The notes beneath the pieces are model-generated. The model saw only the letters and a list, made by a program, of their open reading frames with translations. It did no database searches and was not told where the DNA came from. A program made the position numbers and the translations under genes. A DNA stretch of 64,000 bases from the NCBI GenBank assembly GCA_025766275.1, contig JAFKAC010000018.1, positions 434,001 to 498,000 on the forward strand, in the 5' to 3' direction. Of the stretch, positions 1-12,386 are shown piece by piece (positions within the stretch are counted from its first letter, which is position 1; each line of letters starts with the position of its first letter). The stretch is from Lactarius indigo (Eukaryota > Basidiomycota > Agaricomycetes > Russulales > Russulaceae).

Positions 1-916
1 GCGGCGTCCCACTGGATGGGCCTCCTCATACGCACATATGCACGTAATGCGCCGGGCCATTGGCGGAGCTTGGGGAAAACACACCAACAACTCTCGAAAG
101 CAAACCTTCGGGCGTTTGCAGGTGTGACAAGTCTGTACATGCCATTATATGGTACGTACTACTACGCGACCTAACAGCGATGTCTTCCATTACCCGCCAT
201 CCCCGATATGACGTCTAGGGTTGGGCTGCGGATTGTACGCATTTGGCCGGTAGAAGGCTCTATCCTGCTCATATCTCTGGGCGCCTCAGATTGGACACTC
301 TCGGTCTTTCCAGTGTCACCTGCCGTATATTAGTTGGATCAACATGATCTCGTATGACTCATTTAACAACAGTCAGAGATAATTGGTGGACTCTCTGGGC
401 GACGGCGTAGACACAGATAAACAGATGCACTGAGGGCTTAGATCGATGTGGGAACGAGGTCGTGTCTGTTGCATATTTGCATATCAGAGTATTTATCCAC
501 ATATTGAATGGAGAGTGAATTGGCCCGGTAACACGAAATTCCCGTTGAGGCAGAGGTGACGGTTCATGCGTGATTAGCTTGGGAGGGCCTTTACACCAAG
601 GTAAAGGGGAAATCTCCTTCGAGTTTTTTTGGGGGAGGTTGGGCGGTATGTGGTGCGAACCACTGCAAACGGACCATCAAGTTCAAAAGTTAAAGTTGTT
701 GTGACCTCAGGGACGAGAAAGGGCCTCATTGTTCGCGCTCTCGAACTTGAATTCATAAAATATGTGCAGGATACATTAGAACAAAAACATTACACGCATC
801 TGACATCCACACCTATCATATTTGAGGTCGAGAGCTTTTCCGATTCCTGCAAAGCTAAAGGGAATACGTCTCATTTTCAGGGTATTATGTGCAACGATAC
901 GTCGCCTTAGTCTCAC
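1..916 (-). repeat. Spacer and 3' flank of membrane-protein copy A
   Basis: No gene is supported here. The first 500 bases match, with many substitutions, the spacer ends seen near 6400-7030, 14090-14740 and 20470-20830. The stretch about 640-900 matches the 3' flank found beside every gene copy (7100-7370, 14750-14990, 21000-21180, and inverted at 29915-30090 and 34619-34830). The short ORFs in it are not conserved in frame between copies. It is the truncated left end of the segmental array. Confidence 0.6.
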
Positions 917-2590
917 CTACGCTACTCGATTTTCCCCATCATTTGTCAATTTCTCCTGGCGTCTTGGCGGTGCCGGAATATCCAATTCAAACATATGCCC
1001 GTCCAGTGTACCACCGCATGTCCCCACTGCGAGGGAACCTTGGCCTGCCTGGGGTACAAAGTTGCCAATCGGCGGCTGTCTCACTGGAAACCCTCTACTC
1101 ATATGTACGTTGGATTCTTTGTGGACATAGTCCGACAGTCCACGGTACACTCGTGAAGCACCTATGGCCATAGTGATCGCTGAAGAAAGGAAAAACAATC
1201 AGCGAATTCGCATAATTCTCTCGGGCCGAGACACCAACTTTTAGGGAGTTGAAACATCTATGATATCGGGTCCGTCAGTCCCTTGTTCTCAATATTTCCT
1301 TCATGACGTACGAGGTTCATTGGATCTGTGAAAATGCTCTTTGGTGAATACGTGATCTCGTCGTATGAAAGAAATGCACTACACACTATTCAGGTTCAAC
1401 AGAATGGAAACCTTTGGAGCTCGTGTCAACCGCCTGGGTCATGTCCATTTTTGGAAAACATACTACGATGGGTACCTCGGCTACAGCGACAATTATTATC
1501 CAAGCCAAGCCCTGTCGTCATGATCAGCCTATAAGATCATTGCGGCGCGTACTGTAGTATCCGAGATGAGAACATACTGACCTGAGTATACAGGAGCCAC
1601 CAGATGCCGCCTTTCTGACGGGCATTTTCCCAGCGCAAGAGCCCCGTGAGCATGAGCACAAGAAGCACCAATTCAGCGACGAACGAGACAAGAAAGTTGG
1701 CTCTGGTTTCAGGTGTATTCGTGACTCTGCAAAAGTCTCCACCCAAGCTTTCGCTCCAAGCTCCACGAACAATGATTATAACTGATCGCGCGATCCCGTG
1801 TTGCATGTTTGAAATAGTGGAAGGCCAAATGAAGTACAAACATACTGCGAATGAGGGTACCAGCATCTGCAAGCCACGCAGCGGCAGCAATCGATGTGGC
1901 GATCTTGTTTTGCCTCCATATCGCTGCACTGAGATTGCTGTATCAGCGAGGTTCAAAGAGGAGATAGAAATTGGGTCTCTACATGCGCAGCACGACCAGG
2001 GCATCGGCACAAGCTAACGAGAGATATGAAAACAACTAGTATATGGCCCCCGTATTAGCATGTAATCAATGAAATGGCCTATGATCATCTCACGAAGGCA
2101 AAGATGACTTGGGCCTGGGTAGAAGCCTTCAGTCTCGCGATCTGGTTCAACATGATGAGAAGCCAAGATACCTGGCAGTTGACCCGCTTCACTGGGTCGA
2201 GTCCCACGAGAATAGTAATGACGCAGAACAAAGGGAACCACCGGACACCCAAATAAAGCTGTATGTACCAGCTTGAGTTAATCATCTCGCATTCCTGTCT
2301 GGGCGGCACGCAACGTACCAAAAACGATAAGCGAAAGTTTCGCTTGCCACTGAAGACAGAATATTCGAATCCGATGTTCACGACAAACTCCCAGCTTGTA
2401 TGAGAAGAAATTTAATAATTTGATTTTACGAGGCCGAGGATGACTGTGCTCACAGGAGAACTCCCCATATGGCGTGGTAAAGCTTGAGGAGGGCGACTGT
2501 AATGCAAACGTGAATAGTTAGAAATGTTGGAACCAAGACTGGCGAACAATAGTCTGCAGTGACGACAGCAGGACTTTTCCAGTCGGTCAT
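917..2590 (-). CDS. Multi-pass membrane protein, array copy A
   Basis: This is a multi-exon gene on the minus strand. The conserved start (MTDWKSPAV) is at 2590. The first exon encodes a hydrophobic helix and splices at GTGAG into an exon starting WEFVVN. It is followed by an exon with the LYLG-RW-PLF helix and the PVxRVNC motif, by a long exon with two helices (LVLLVLMLTGLLRWENA), and by a final exon with IGASRVYRGLSDYVH and a hydrophilic tail ending at 917. This exon layout and the WEF/NC motifs fit a large, functionally unassigned agaricomycete integral membrane family (family recognition from memory). No stop was found in the exons checked. Middle splice sites are unresolved. A TATA-like run lies at 2681-2690, about 95 bases upstream, as in the other copies. 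Substrate and role are unknown. Confidence 0.6.
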
Positions 2591-5500
2591 ATTATGGGGG
2601 AAACGGGGCCGGTGCGACGATGTGAGGAGTCAGACGGGGCGGACCAGAGTACTAGATCCGGGTATGCATGAAGTGATCTCAATATATATAAAGCCCTATT
2701 AAAAACAAAAATGTCAGTACACAGCCTGAGCAAGGTGCACTGGCACGCGGCCCTTCCCCCCCTCCATTCAGTTGACAGTGCCACACGTCAGTGTCTTCGT
2801 TAAGAGCTTCCGAGGTTTGCTACACTTTCGCCACTTGATGACATCAAGATCAAGAGAGAGGGGGCATCTGATTACTAGCGTGATATTTGATCTATAACCT
2901 TACTAGAGTCAGTGCAAACGAAGTCGCAAACACACTCGGCGGCAAGCTCGGCGGCGGCTCGGGCCAAAAACCACGCAATGGATGAGTCCTCCAACTCCAG
3001 CCCCACTCTCTTTCTCTGGTTGTAATGCAAATGCTGACTCGACCGTCTATGACGATATTGTAGTAAGTTTTTGTGAAAATTCGGAAGTGACTTTACAGTC
3101 AAGTTTACAGTAAAACTGTGGGTGATTACGTGATCGGCAAGGCCGGTTGGTGGGGTCGGTGAGGTCAGTGAAGACCCCGTGGCGGGGATATGCAAGGGGA
3201 TATGGGCCTCGGGCATTTATTGATCCACCATCGCCTCAACATTTTCATTGTTCTATGCCGTGACCCCACAACCTTGATAACTTGGTGGCCCCTCCTCGTT
3301 ACTTGTCGTGCACTGGCACTTGGCCTACGTCTCAAACATACCACGCTGCAGCCTGGATACGGTGCTTACACTCGTGATTGGTATATCCGATTCCATTCGT
3401 CTCATATCAACTTCTCCGACTCGTTTATCTATCCTATACATATGCGACATCCATGTCCGCCTTCATTTGGCTCATCGTCACCATCTATCTTTTTTCACAC
3501 ACAGCGTGCTCCACTAGGCGATGGCCATCACCACACCATCACCACGCCGCACTTCTACCGGGCGGAGCCACGATTTATTCTCATGTATGTTTCTTTTTCT
3601 TCTCTTTTCTACCGTGTTCGTTTTTGCCTGCCACCCTAGTCCCCGACCGAATCAATAACTTTGGCCTTTGTTCTCACTTGGCCTCACTCGCGACTCCCTC
3701 CGTCTTCCCGATCGCTACGTGATATTTTGTCACTCTGCCTTCGCGTTCCGCCCCCGTCCACGTTCCGTTCCCCTCGCATTTCATTTCGTTCGCCCATACC
3801 ACTCCTACTCACTCCTTTCATCCTTCTCCATGTCGTTTTGATCATAAGTACCGGGTTTCTCCATTTGCGCACACCGCCTCTTTCTTGCTGAACGTATCTG
3901 CGCGTCACCTACGCCCTCTCACTTGATCCCAGGGTGAGCCAGGTTTGATCAATGATACCCCTAGCACTATATTCGCAGGACTACCATCAATGTGCCCAAG
4001 CACCGCCGTCAGACCTGGTTCCCTTCTGCAGCCATTGTCGGCTACCTGATCGAGGCCTGATCGGTTTCGGTTTTAACCGAACACCGGTCATTTACTCGCT
4101 ATCCCCCAGTCCTCGCCTTCACAGCTTTGCTCTTATTTTCCTTTCCCTTCCTCACACGCCTTCATACCCTCCCCTGTCCCCTCCCCCTCCACTTTTTCTA
4201 AATAATTAAAAAAACTGCTTCGCGTGTTGGACTCATCGATCCAAGTCCCCACATTCCATCGCTCATATCGTTGTCATAAATCCGATCCCAAACTAACCTT
4301 TGTTACACGTACCACGTGCGTTGTGCCCTCTTAGCGAGTAGTTCATCCATCCTACAAAATTTGGACGTGATCAAACAACCAGTAATATCCGACAAGATCC
4401 CCCGCGATCAAGTAGCAACCTGCGATCCCGACATGAGGTAAGGTCTCAACGTTCGAATGTTCCAGACGGCCCTCGCGCAGGTACTGTCATACACTCTGCA
4501 CGATATCCGGTGTCAGTACACGCTAAGGAGGCCATGCGCCGATATCATAGTCTACGCAGAACAGTGGGTCAGACCTCTGACCCATTTTTCAACCCCCATT
4601 TTTTGTTTTGAAGTTGCCTGTGGACACTGCGCAAACAACCCGGGCTGCCTTGGGTTCAGAGAGGGATAAAGCCGCGTTATTACTCGTGCAGGCCGCTGCA
4701 TGGCGCGTAACTTTGTATACAGGTCCGCTTGAATTGAGGACGCGTCGCTCCAAAGTTTCTAAAGGCGCGCGATCGTACGAGACGCTCGGGAACACGGAGA
4801 AGTGGACACACAGAACTATGAACGGCTGTGAAGTCCTGGGAGGACTAGGGAGCGACCAATCGATGTCGCAAGAGGTAACACTGTAGCCGGAATCGGCCGA
4901 TTCGCGGGAAAGTGTGGGCCGACCGGTTCGGAAGGTTCGTATTCATTTCGTGGTGTGCTGCATGCTGCACGCCTTGACGTGGCGAGTTGGGATCGTGTCA
5001 GGTAGAGTGGTAGTACAGTGTACGTATTCGAGTGTATTTGAATATTCTCCGCTACTACTGTAAGGCTTGTTTTAGAAATGCCAGCATACTCACCCAAGAT
5101 CTCACCTCGAGCCCCCCTGCCCTCATATTTCTTACACTTATCCTAACTCAATCGCTCTCGCCGTCTCTGTTTCATCTGGTGCGCATATTTCAATCCATTG
5201 CTCCCTCAGGCCTTGCTTCAGGCTCTTCCTCTCGCTTGCTAGTGATTATGTCATCGTCGCCGCCCCCGCTACTAGGTCGCTCAATTGCTGACGTGACCCT
5301 GTTCGTATCACCCTCGCCATCTGCCCCTCGTATCGACGCTTTTTCGCATTGTCCTCGTTATCTGCACCTTTTCCCAGCACGCACTCTACCGTACATTCGC
5401 CCCCACACCGCCACTTTTTTCCTGGTGCATGGGCGTGATCCTCGTCCATGGGTATTTCTTTTCCTTGATATATCCCTCACTTACCGGCCCCTTTGTTCTT

Positions 5501-7378
5501 GCCTATATATTATCTGCTCCGTTTCACTGGGTCCATCTCCTCTTCGCTTGCCGGTTCTGATTGTATTACACTTCGCTCCCATCAACTGCTCATCCCGCGC
5601 CTACACTGGCAGTGGCCTACTCCCCATCTCTCCCTTCTACTTATTTATACTCGCCGTTTATCTCGGCATAATTCATGCTAGTCAGGTCCAGTTAAGGAAA
5701 CCTGAGAAAGACTTTTGTCAATCAGTCGTAGCATTGCCGCCTTCAACTCTGGCCTCGTCCAGCCGTTTTTGTTTGATCCTGCTCCTCTCGCCCTCAGTTC
5801 TGACACCACTCGTAACACTCCGTCCCGCGATCGCCGCTTCGGCAGCTTCTCTCGTTCTTCCCTTCCCTATCTCTCACGTATCGTTTCCTCCCCTTGTTGC
5901 ATTTCGGCACGCTCGACCCGGCCGACTCGAACCCCCACAAAAACAACACCGCCGCGATAATGCGCGGCGGCTCAAGATCCACCATTTCCATTTCCATTCA
6001 AACGTCGCAAGTCTCATAGGGGTCTAACTCCCCTTTCTACTCCATTTCTCGACACTGCTTCAACTCCTGTTTCATGGCTTTGTATGGCCCGTGCGCCTTT
6101 ATATTTCTTTACTCTACTTTGTTACTATTATCCTTAAAAACGTATCTAAATTGTATTTAAACGCGCTCGTTTGTACTCGAAATATCATCCAGTTGTTCCT
6201 CCTCTTTCCCTGGTGTGCCCCTGAGACCCTCTCCAAAGCGAAGTATCTTCGCCTTTGTCCATCCTCGCTCGTGCTCTATCATCCCTCGACTTCGCGCTTT
6301 TCTCGTCGCCAATTGAACCGGCCCTTCGGACCCTATCACCCGACCGGCACACTTAGCCGGATCGCCCCTATCGCCCGACCTTTACACCACCCCTTTCTCT
6401 ACGGAATGTTTCCGCCTGCGAACACATACGCATCCACGGCGATCCACTCAAGCGCTTCACATCGGTACATCCGTCGACTTAACTATAACGCTGACAGCCC
6501 CACCGGATGTGGTCTCCTTGGACACATTGCGCACGTGATGCTACTATGGCCTCGGGCGGTGCTCCGGGCGATCGTATCTCGAAAAATAACTTTCGGACAT
6601 GGATCCAAAAAAGAAAAACAACTTCCGGGCATTTGTAGGTGATAACCTCTTCCCTTATATAGCACGTACCACTGCGCGACTAACCAGCGATTTCCTCTAT
6701 TACTTACCACTTGACCCACCACCCCCGATATGACATCCAGGCTATGGATTGCACGTCTACGGCCGATAGAAAGGTTTGGTCCTGCTCGTATCACGAGTCG
6801 CCTCGGATTGAACTCTCCCGGCCTTTCCAGTGTTGTACGCCGTATATATCTGGTCCAATATGATTTCGTCTGACTCGTTTCACAACGGCCAGAGGTAATT
6901 GGTGGACTCGCTGGGCGAAGGCGCAGACCCAGATGAAGAGATATACTGAGGACTCAGGTTGTCGCGGGAACGAGGTCGTATCTGCTTCGTATTTGTACAT
7001 AAGCGTATATGTCCACATTTCGAATAGAAAGTGAATTGGCCCGTTAACGTGAAATTCCCTTACATCAAGGGGAAATTTACGTCAAGTTGTTGGGGGCGAG
7101 GCGGGTGGTATATGGTGCGAATCACCGCAAACGGACTACCAAGCTCAAAAGTTGTTTGGACCTTATGGACAAGAAAGAGCCTCATTGTTCGTGCTCTCAA
7201 ACTTCGATTCGTAGAATATATACAGGATACACTAGAACAAAAATACTACACGCATCTGGCATCCACACCTATCCTATTTGAGGTCGAGAGCTTTTCCGAA
7301 TCCTACAAAACTAAATAGAAAGGGAATATGTCCCATTTTCCGGGTATTATGTACAAGGATAGGCCGCCTTAGCCCTAC
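2591..7378. repeat. Array spacer 1 (blocks P, S1-S5, L)
   Basis: The spacer has no convincing gene. I divide it by similarity to other spacers into P (about 2870-3160), S1 (3190-4240), S2 (4240-4600), S3 (4620-4900), S4 (4900-6030), S5 (6390-7030) and L (7090-7370). The part 6030-6390 is not matched elsewhere. S1 and S4 are pyrimidine-rich on the plus strand and contain long but poorly conserved ORFs, including one of 331 codons at 5032-6027. All blocks recur, directly or inverted, in the other spacers. This is the most complete spacer and serves as the reference for the others. Confidence 0.6.
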
Positions 7379-9057
7379 CTACGCAACTCGATTTTCCCTA
7401 CCATTCGTCAATTTCTCCAGGGGTCTTGGCGGCTCCAGGAAATCCATTTCGAAGATGTGCCCGTCCAGTGTACCGCCTGTCCTCACTGCGAGGGAACCTC
7501 TGCCTTCCTGGGGTACAAAGGTGCCAATTGTTGACTGTCTCACTGGAAATCCTTTACTCATATATACGTCGGATTCGTTGTGGACATAGTCCGACAGTCC
7601 ACGGTACACCCGTGAAGCACCTATGGTCATAGTAATCACTGAAGAAATGAAAAACAATCAGCGAATTCGCATGACTCTCTCGAGAAAAGACACCAACGTG
7701 CAGGGAGTTGGAACATCTATGATATTGGGTACGTCAGTCTCTTGTTCGGAATATTTCCCTTATTACGTACGAGGTTCATGGGATCTGTGAAAATATTCTT
7801 TTGATGAATACGCGATCTCGTCGTGTGAAACAAATGCACTGCACACCATTCAGGTTCAACAGAATGAAAACCTATGGGGCTCGTATCAGTCACCTGGATC
7901 ATGTCCGTTTTTGGAAAACGTACTGTGATAGGTACCTCGGCCACAGCGACGATTATCATATACGCCAAGCCCTGTTGTCATGGTCAGCTGAGGAGTCATC
8001 ATCGCAATACATGCTGTCGTATCTGAGAGGAAAAATACTAACCTGGGTATACAGGAGCCACCAGATGCCGCCTTTCAGGCGGGCATTTTCCCAGCGCAAG
8101 AGCCCCGTGAGCATGAGTGCAAGAAGTACCAAGTCAGTGACGAAAGAGACAAGAATGTTGATTCTGGTCGAGGGCGTATTCGTGACATTGCAAACGGCTC
8201 CGGCCAAGCTTTCGCTCCAATTTCCACGAATAACGACTACACCTGATCCAATGATCCCGCGTCATATGTTTGAAATATGTGGAAGGCCAAACGAAGAAAT
8301 GAATATACCATGAATGAGGGAACCAGCATCAGCGAGCCACGCAGCGACAGCGATTGATATGGCGATCTTGTTTAGCCCCCAAATCGCCGCGCTGGGAGTA
8401 TTTTAGTATTTATGAAGCGCCAAGTGGAGTTGGAGAACCGAGTCTCTACTCACATGCGCAGCACGATCAGTGCCTCGGCACAAGCTAACGAGAGATGTGA
8501 AAATAACTAGTACATGGCCCCAATTATTAGCATGTAGTCGTGGAAATAGACTATAATCTCACGAAGACAAAGATGACAAAGGCCTGGGTAGAATTTCAGT
8601 TTCGTCATCTGGCCCAACACAGCGAGAAGCCAAAGTACCTGGCAATTGATCCGGTTTACTGGGTCGAGTCCCACGAGTACAGTAATGAGGCAGAACAGAG
8701 GGCACCAGCGGGCACCCAAGTAAAGCTGTATGTACCAACTTGAGTTGGTCATCTCACATTCCTGTTTGGGCTGCACGCAACGTACCAAAAATGATGAGCG
8801 GAACTTTCGCTTGCCAGTGAAGACATCAAATTCGAATCCAACGTTCACGACAAACTCCCAGCTTGCATGAGAAGAAGTTTACTCATTTGATTTTACGAGG
8901 CCGAGAACAACAGTACTCACATGAGAACTCCCCATATGACGTGGTAAAGCTTGAGGAGGGCGACTGTAATGCAAATATAAATAGTTATAAATGTCGGAAG
9001 CACGACTGACGCACAATATTCTGCGGCGATAACAGCGGGACTTTTCCAGTCAGTCAT
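7379..9057 (-). CDS. Multi-pass membrane protein, array copy B
   Basis: This is the second minus-strand copy. Its start matches copy A at 9057 and its stop is at 7379. It carries the same exon series: an N-terminal helix, WEFVVN with FDVFTGKRKFRSS, LYLGARW with the NC motif, the LLALMLTGLLRWENA helices, then IGASRVYRGLSDYVHNES in the last exon. The exons checked are open and very similar to copies D and G. A TATA-like run lies close to 100 bases upstream (about 9150-9160). The family is a fungal integral membrane family of unknown function. The exact middle exon borders are not settled. Confidence 0.6.
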
Positions 9058-11947
9058 GTTAAAGGGGAAACCGGACCGGCGCGACGATGTGAGGGTTCAG
9101 ACAGGATGGACAAAAGTAGACCCGAGCATGCATGGAGCGGTTTCAATATATATAACGCAAACCTATAAAAAAGCAGAAATGTCAGCGCGCAGCAAGGTGC
9201 ACAGGATCCGAGTCGAAGCTCGGTCTTCTTCCATTTAATTGCCATATTTCAGCACTTTGAGGCCCGTCGCTAACAGCTTCCGAGATTTTGCTATACCGTC
9301 GTCACGTCGTGGCATCAAGATCAGGAGAAGGGCGCGCTTGATTACTAGTATCCTACGTACATTTGATTAACAACTCCGCTAGAGTGCACGCAAACGAGCT
9401 CGGGCCAAGAACCACGCAACGGACGAGTCCTCCAACTCAAGTCCCTTTCTCTGGTTGTAAAGCAACTGTTGTCCGGAGTGTTTACGACAGTGTTGTAGTA
9501 AGTATTTGTGAAAAAACTCGGAAGAGCACAAGAGCAAGTAACCGAGCCGTGGGTACGCGTGAGAAATTGATTACATGATTCGTGAGGCGTGTGAAGCGCA
9601 GCCTGCGCCGTGGGATAGTAGTCTTCGTGTATTGCTATCACTGCCCAAATGGCGATCGATTATTGATCCGGCATCACGTCGCGAGCTTGATGGCTTACTC
9701 ACTATTTCGACATCATCACTGCCTCAAGGTCATGACCCCACAGCTTTGATAGCTTTGTGGCTCACCCTCATTTCTGGCCGTGCACCTGGCCTACTTTTCA
9801 AACGTGTCATGCCACGGGATGCGACGCTCTCACTAGTAACTAGTATGTCCATTCGCCCCATGTCAACTTTTCCAACCCTTCGTTTATCCTACATACATGC
9901 CCCTTCGATGTCCGCCTTTATTCGGGCCGTCATCACCTTCTATCTTTCTGTCCACATGGTGCACTCCACTGTGCGATGGCTATCACGACGCCATCACCAC
10001 GCTGCGCTTCGCGGAGTGAAACCACATTTATTCTCGCGTATGTTTCTTCTTCTTTTCTTTTCTAGTGTGTTCGTCTTTGCCTCCCACCCTGGCCTTCGAA
10101 CGATACAATCACTTTGGACTTCTCCTTCACTAGACCTCACTAGGTCTCACTAGATCTCACTCGCGACTCCCTCCGTCGTCCCTCACTACGCCTTATTTTC
10201 TCACAGCGCCTTCGTTCTGGTCCCCCTTCTCCATATCGTTTCGATCCTAGGTACCGAGTTTCTCCGTGTGCACCAACCACCTCTTTCTTGCTGAACTAAT
10301 CTGCGCATCTGCACGTCGCCTACGCCTTCTCACTTGATCCCAGGGCGAGTAAGGTTTGGTCGACGACCCACCTGGCACTAAGCTCGTAAAACTGCTATCA
10401 TTGGGCCCAAGCAGCGCCGTCAGATCTGGCGTCTTTTTGTAGCTATTGTCGGCTCCTGATCGTGGCCCGATCGGTTTCTGTCTCGGCGGGTCGTTCGTTC
10501 GCTGTCCCCCATTCCTCGCCTGCATAGCTTCGCTCTTGTTTACTTTTCCCTTTTCTCACGCCCTTCCATGTCCCTCCCTCTACACTTTTCTTTAAAAAAA
10601 TCTGCTCCGCCTGTCGGACTCATTGGTCCTAGTCCACACATTTCATCGCTCACTTCGTGGTGATAAATCCGATCCCAATCGACCTGTGTATACCATGTGC
10701 GTCGTGCCCTCTTAGCGCGTAGTTCGTCTATTCTACAAAACTTGGACGTATTCAAACAACCACTTATATATGACAAGAACCTCCGCGACCAAGTAGCAGC
10801 TTGTGATTCCCTACACGAGGGGAGGTTTCAACGTTTGAATGTTTAGGACGCGCAGATACTGTCATACACTTTCCCAAGCGACCCAGCTGCGTTGGGTTCA
10901 GGGAGGTATGAAGCGGCGGTGCTGGTCGTGCAGGTTTCCACACGGGACGTAACTCTGTATACAGGTCCGCTTGGGTTGGGGACAGATCGGTCCGAATCTT
11001 CTAAAGGTGCGCGAGAGTGGGAGACGCTTGGGAACACGGAGAAGGGGACACACTGAGCTAGAAAGGGCTCTAGGGTCTTGGAGGAACGGCACTAATATTG
11101 ACTGGGTTGAAAGAGGTAGATAAAGGGAAAACCTACACAGAAAAGAAGAGAAACAGATCTAAAATGGAGTAGAGTCCAGGGAGCAACGAAGCAAGGTCGC
11201 AAAGATAAGGGAATGGTAGAAGTGATACTCCGAATTGGCTGAAGCGCGGGCCGGTGGGAAAGGACGCAAAAGCGTTTAACCTGGCCAGCCGGTGCGCGCT
11301 GGGCGTATCAGTGCTATTGCGCGCGCGAATACGTGTGTCGACTAGTAAGGTACTGTGACCGTATCTCTGCCTTTGACTTACCTCCATCACTTCGAAATTT
11401 TGGAACCCCTATCCGTGGGTCCTAGTAGTAGTAAGTTACTAGTAACACCCCAATGGCCGGTCGAGTGATGCCATGGGGCGATGTATTGTCTCACAAGTCC
11501 CAAGAACACGCGAGAAGTTGTCGAGACAACCTGCCAGTATCGCCATCACTTGAGCAGTCAGCTAGTACAGATTGGCGGCCAGGACAATGGTAGCGCGTGT
11601 GAAAAGTTGCGGAGGCAGTGGGCGCCGTAGGAAGTGTGTTTCAAGAACTATACAGTATATTACAAAAACACTACATGCTCCTGGCGTCGACACCTATACC
11701 CTTTGAGGTTGAGGCCGTTGAGGGCCATATCCGGGTCCTACAAAAGTAAATAGAAAAGGAAGACATCTCATTTCAAAGTTTCTGGGATTGTTTCTGGGTA
11801 TCGTGCACAAGGATAGATTACCTTAGTCCCACAAACACGACTCGATTTTCACCACACTTCCTCATTTTCTCCTGGGGTTTTGGGGGTGCGCCCGGGTGCC
11901 GGAGGATCCACTTATAAAATGCCGCTTGTCCCCAATGCGAGGGATCC
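9058..11947. repeat. Array spacer 2
   Basis: No gene is supported. Blocks P (about 9345-9560), S1 (9600-10590), S2 (10600-10860) and S3 (10860-11060) match spacer 1. The stretch 11060-11640 is diverged or unique. From about 11640 the L block precedes truncated copy C. S4 and S5 are absent, so this spacer is an internal-deletion version of spacer 1. Confidence 0.55.
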
Positions 11948-12386
11948 TCAGTCCGATCGGGTCACTAGGTCGACAATCAGCGGCAGCTGTCTCGCTGGTA
12001 GTCCTCCACTCATATACACGTCAGTCTCGTTGTGGACATAGTCGGACAATCCACGGTACACGCGTGAAGCACCGATTGTCAGGGTAACGACTGAAGAAAG
12101 GAAAAAATAAATATCAGCGATGTCGTATAGTTCTCTCGCGATGAGACACCTAACGTGCAGGGACCTGAAACAAGCGACAAACTCCCAGCTGGTATGAGAA
12201 GAAAGTAGGTAATGTTTCGTTAGACGAGGCCGAGAACGACAGATCTCACATGAGAGCTCCCCATATGGCATGGTAAAGCTTGAGGAGCGCGACTGTAAAG
12301 CAAATGTAAATAGTTAGAAATGTCGAAAGCACAAGTGACACACAATATTCTGCGGTGACAACAGCGAGACTTTTCCAGTCAGGCAT
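11948..12386 (-). pseudogene. Truncated membrane-protein copy C
   Basis: Only the two ends of the gene remain. The N-terminal exon starts at about 12386 and runs into the WEFV exon start. Within about 20 residues it passes directly into sequence of the final-exon region (LSSVVTLTIGASRVYRGLSDYVH). About 1.2 kb containing the central exons and most membrane helices is missing compared with copies A, B and D. The C-terminal tail also ends early. It is very unlikely to make a normal product. Confidence 0.7.

Noticed and set aside
5032..6027. 331-codon plus-strand ORF in spacer block S4
   Set aside because: It lies in pyrimidine-rich sequence that favours long Ser/Pro/Leu frames, shows no domain, and its counterparts at 12930-14080 and 35460-36290 have frame changes.
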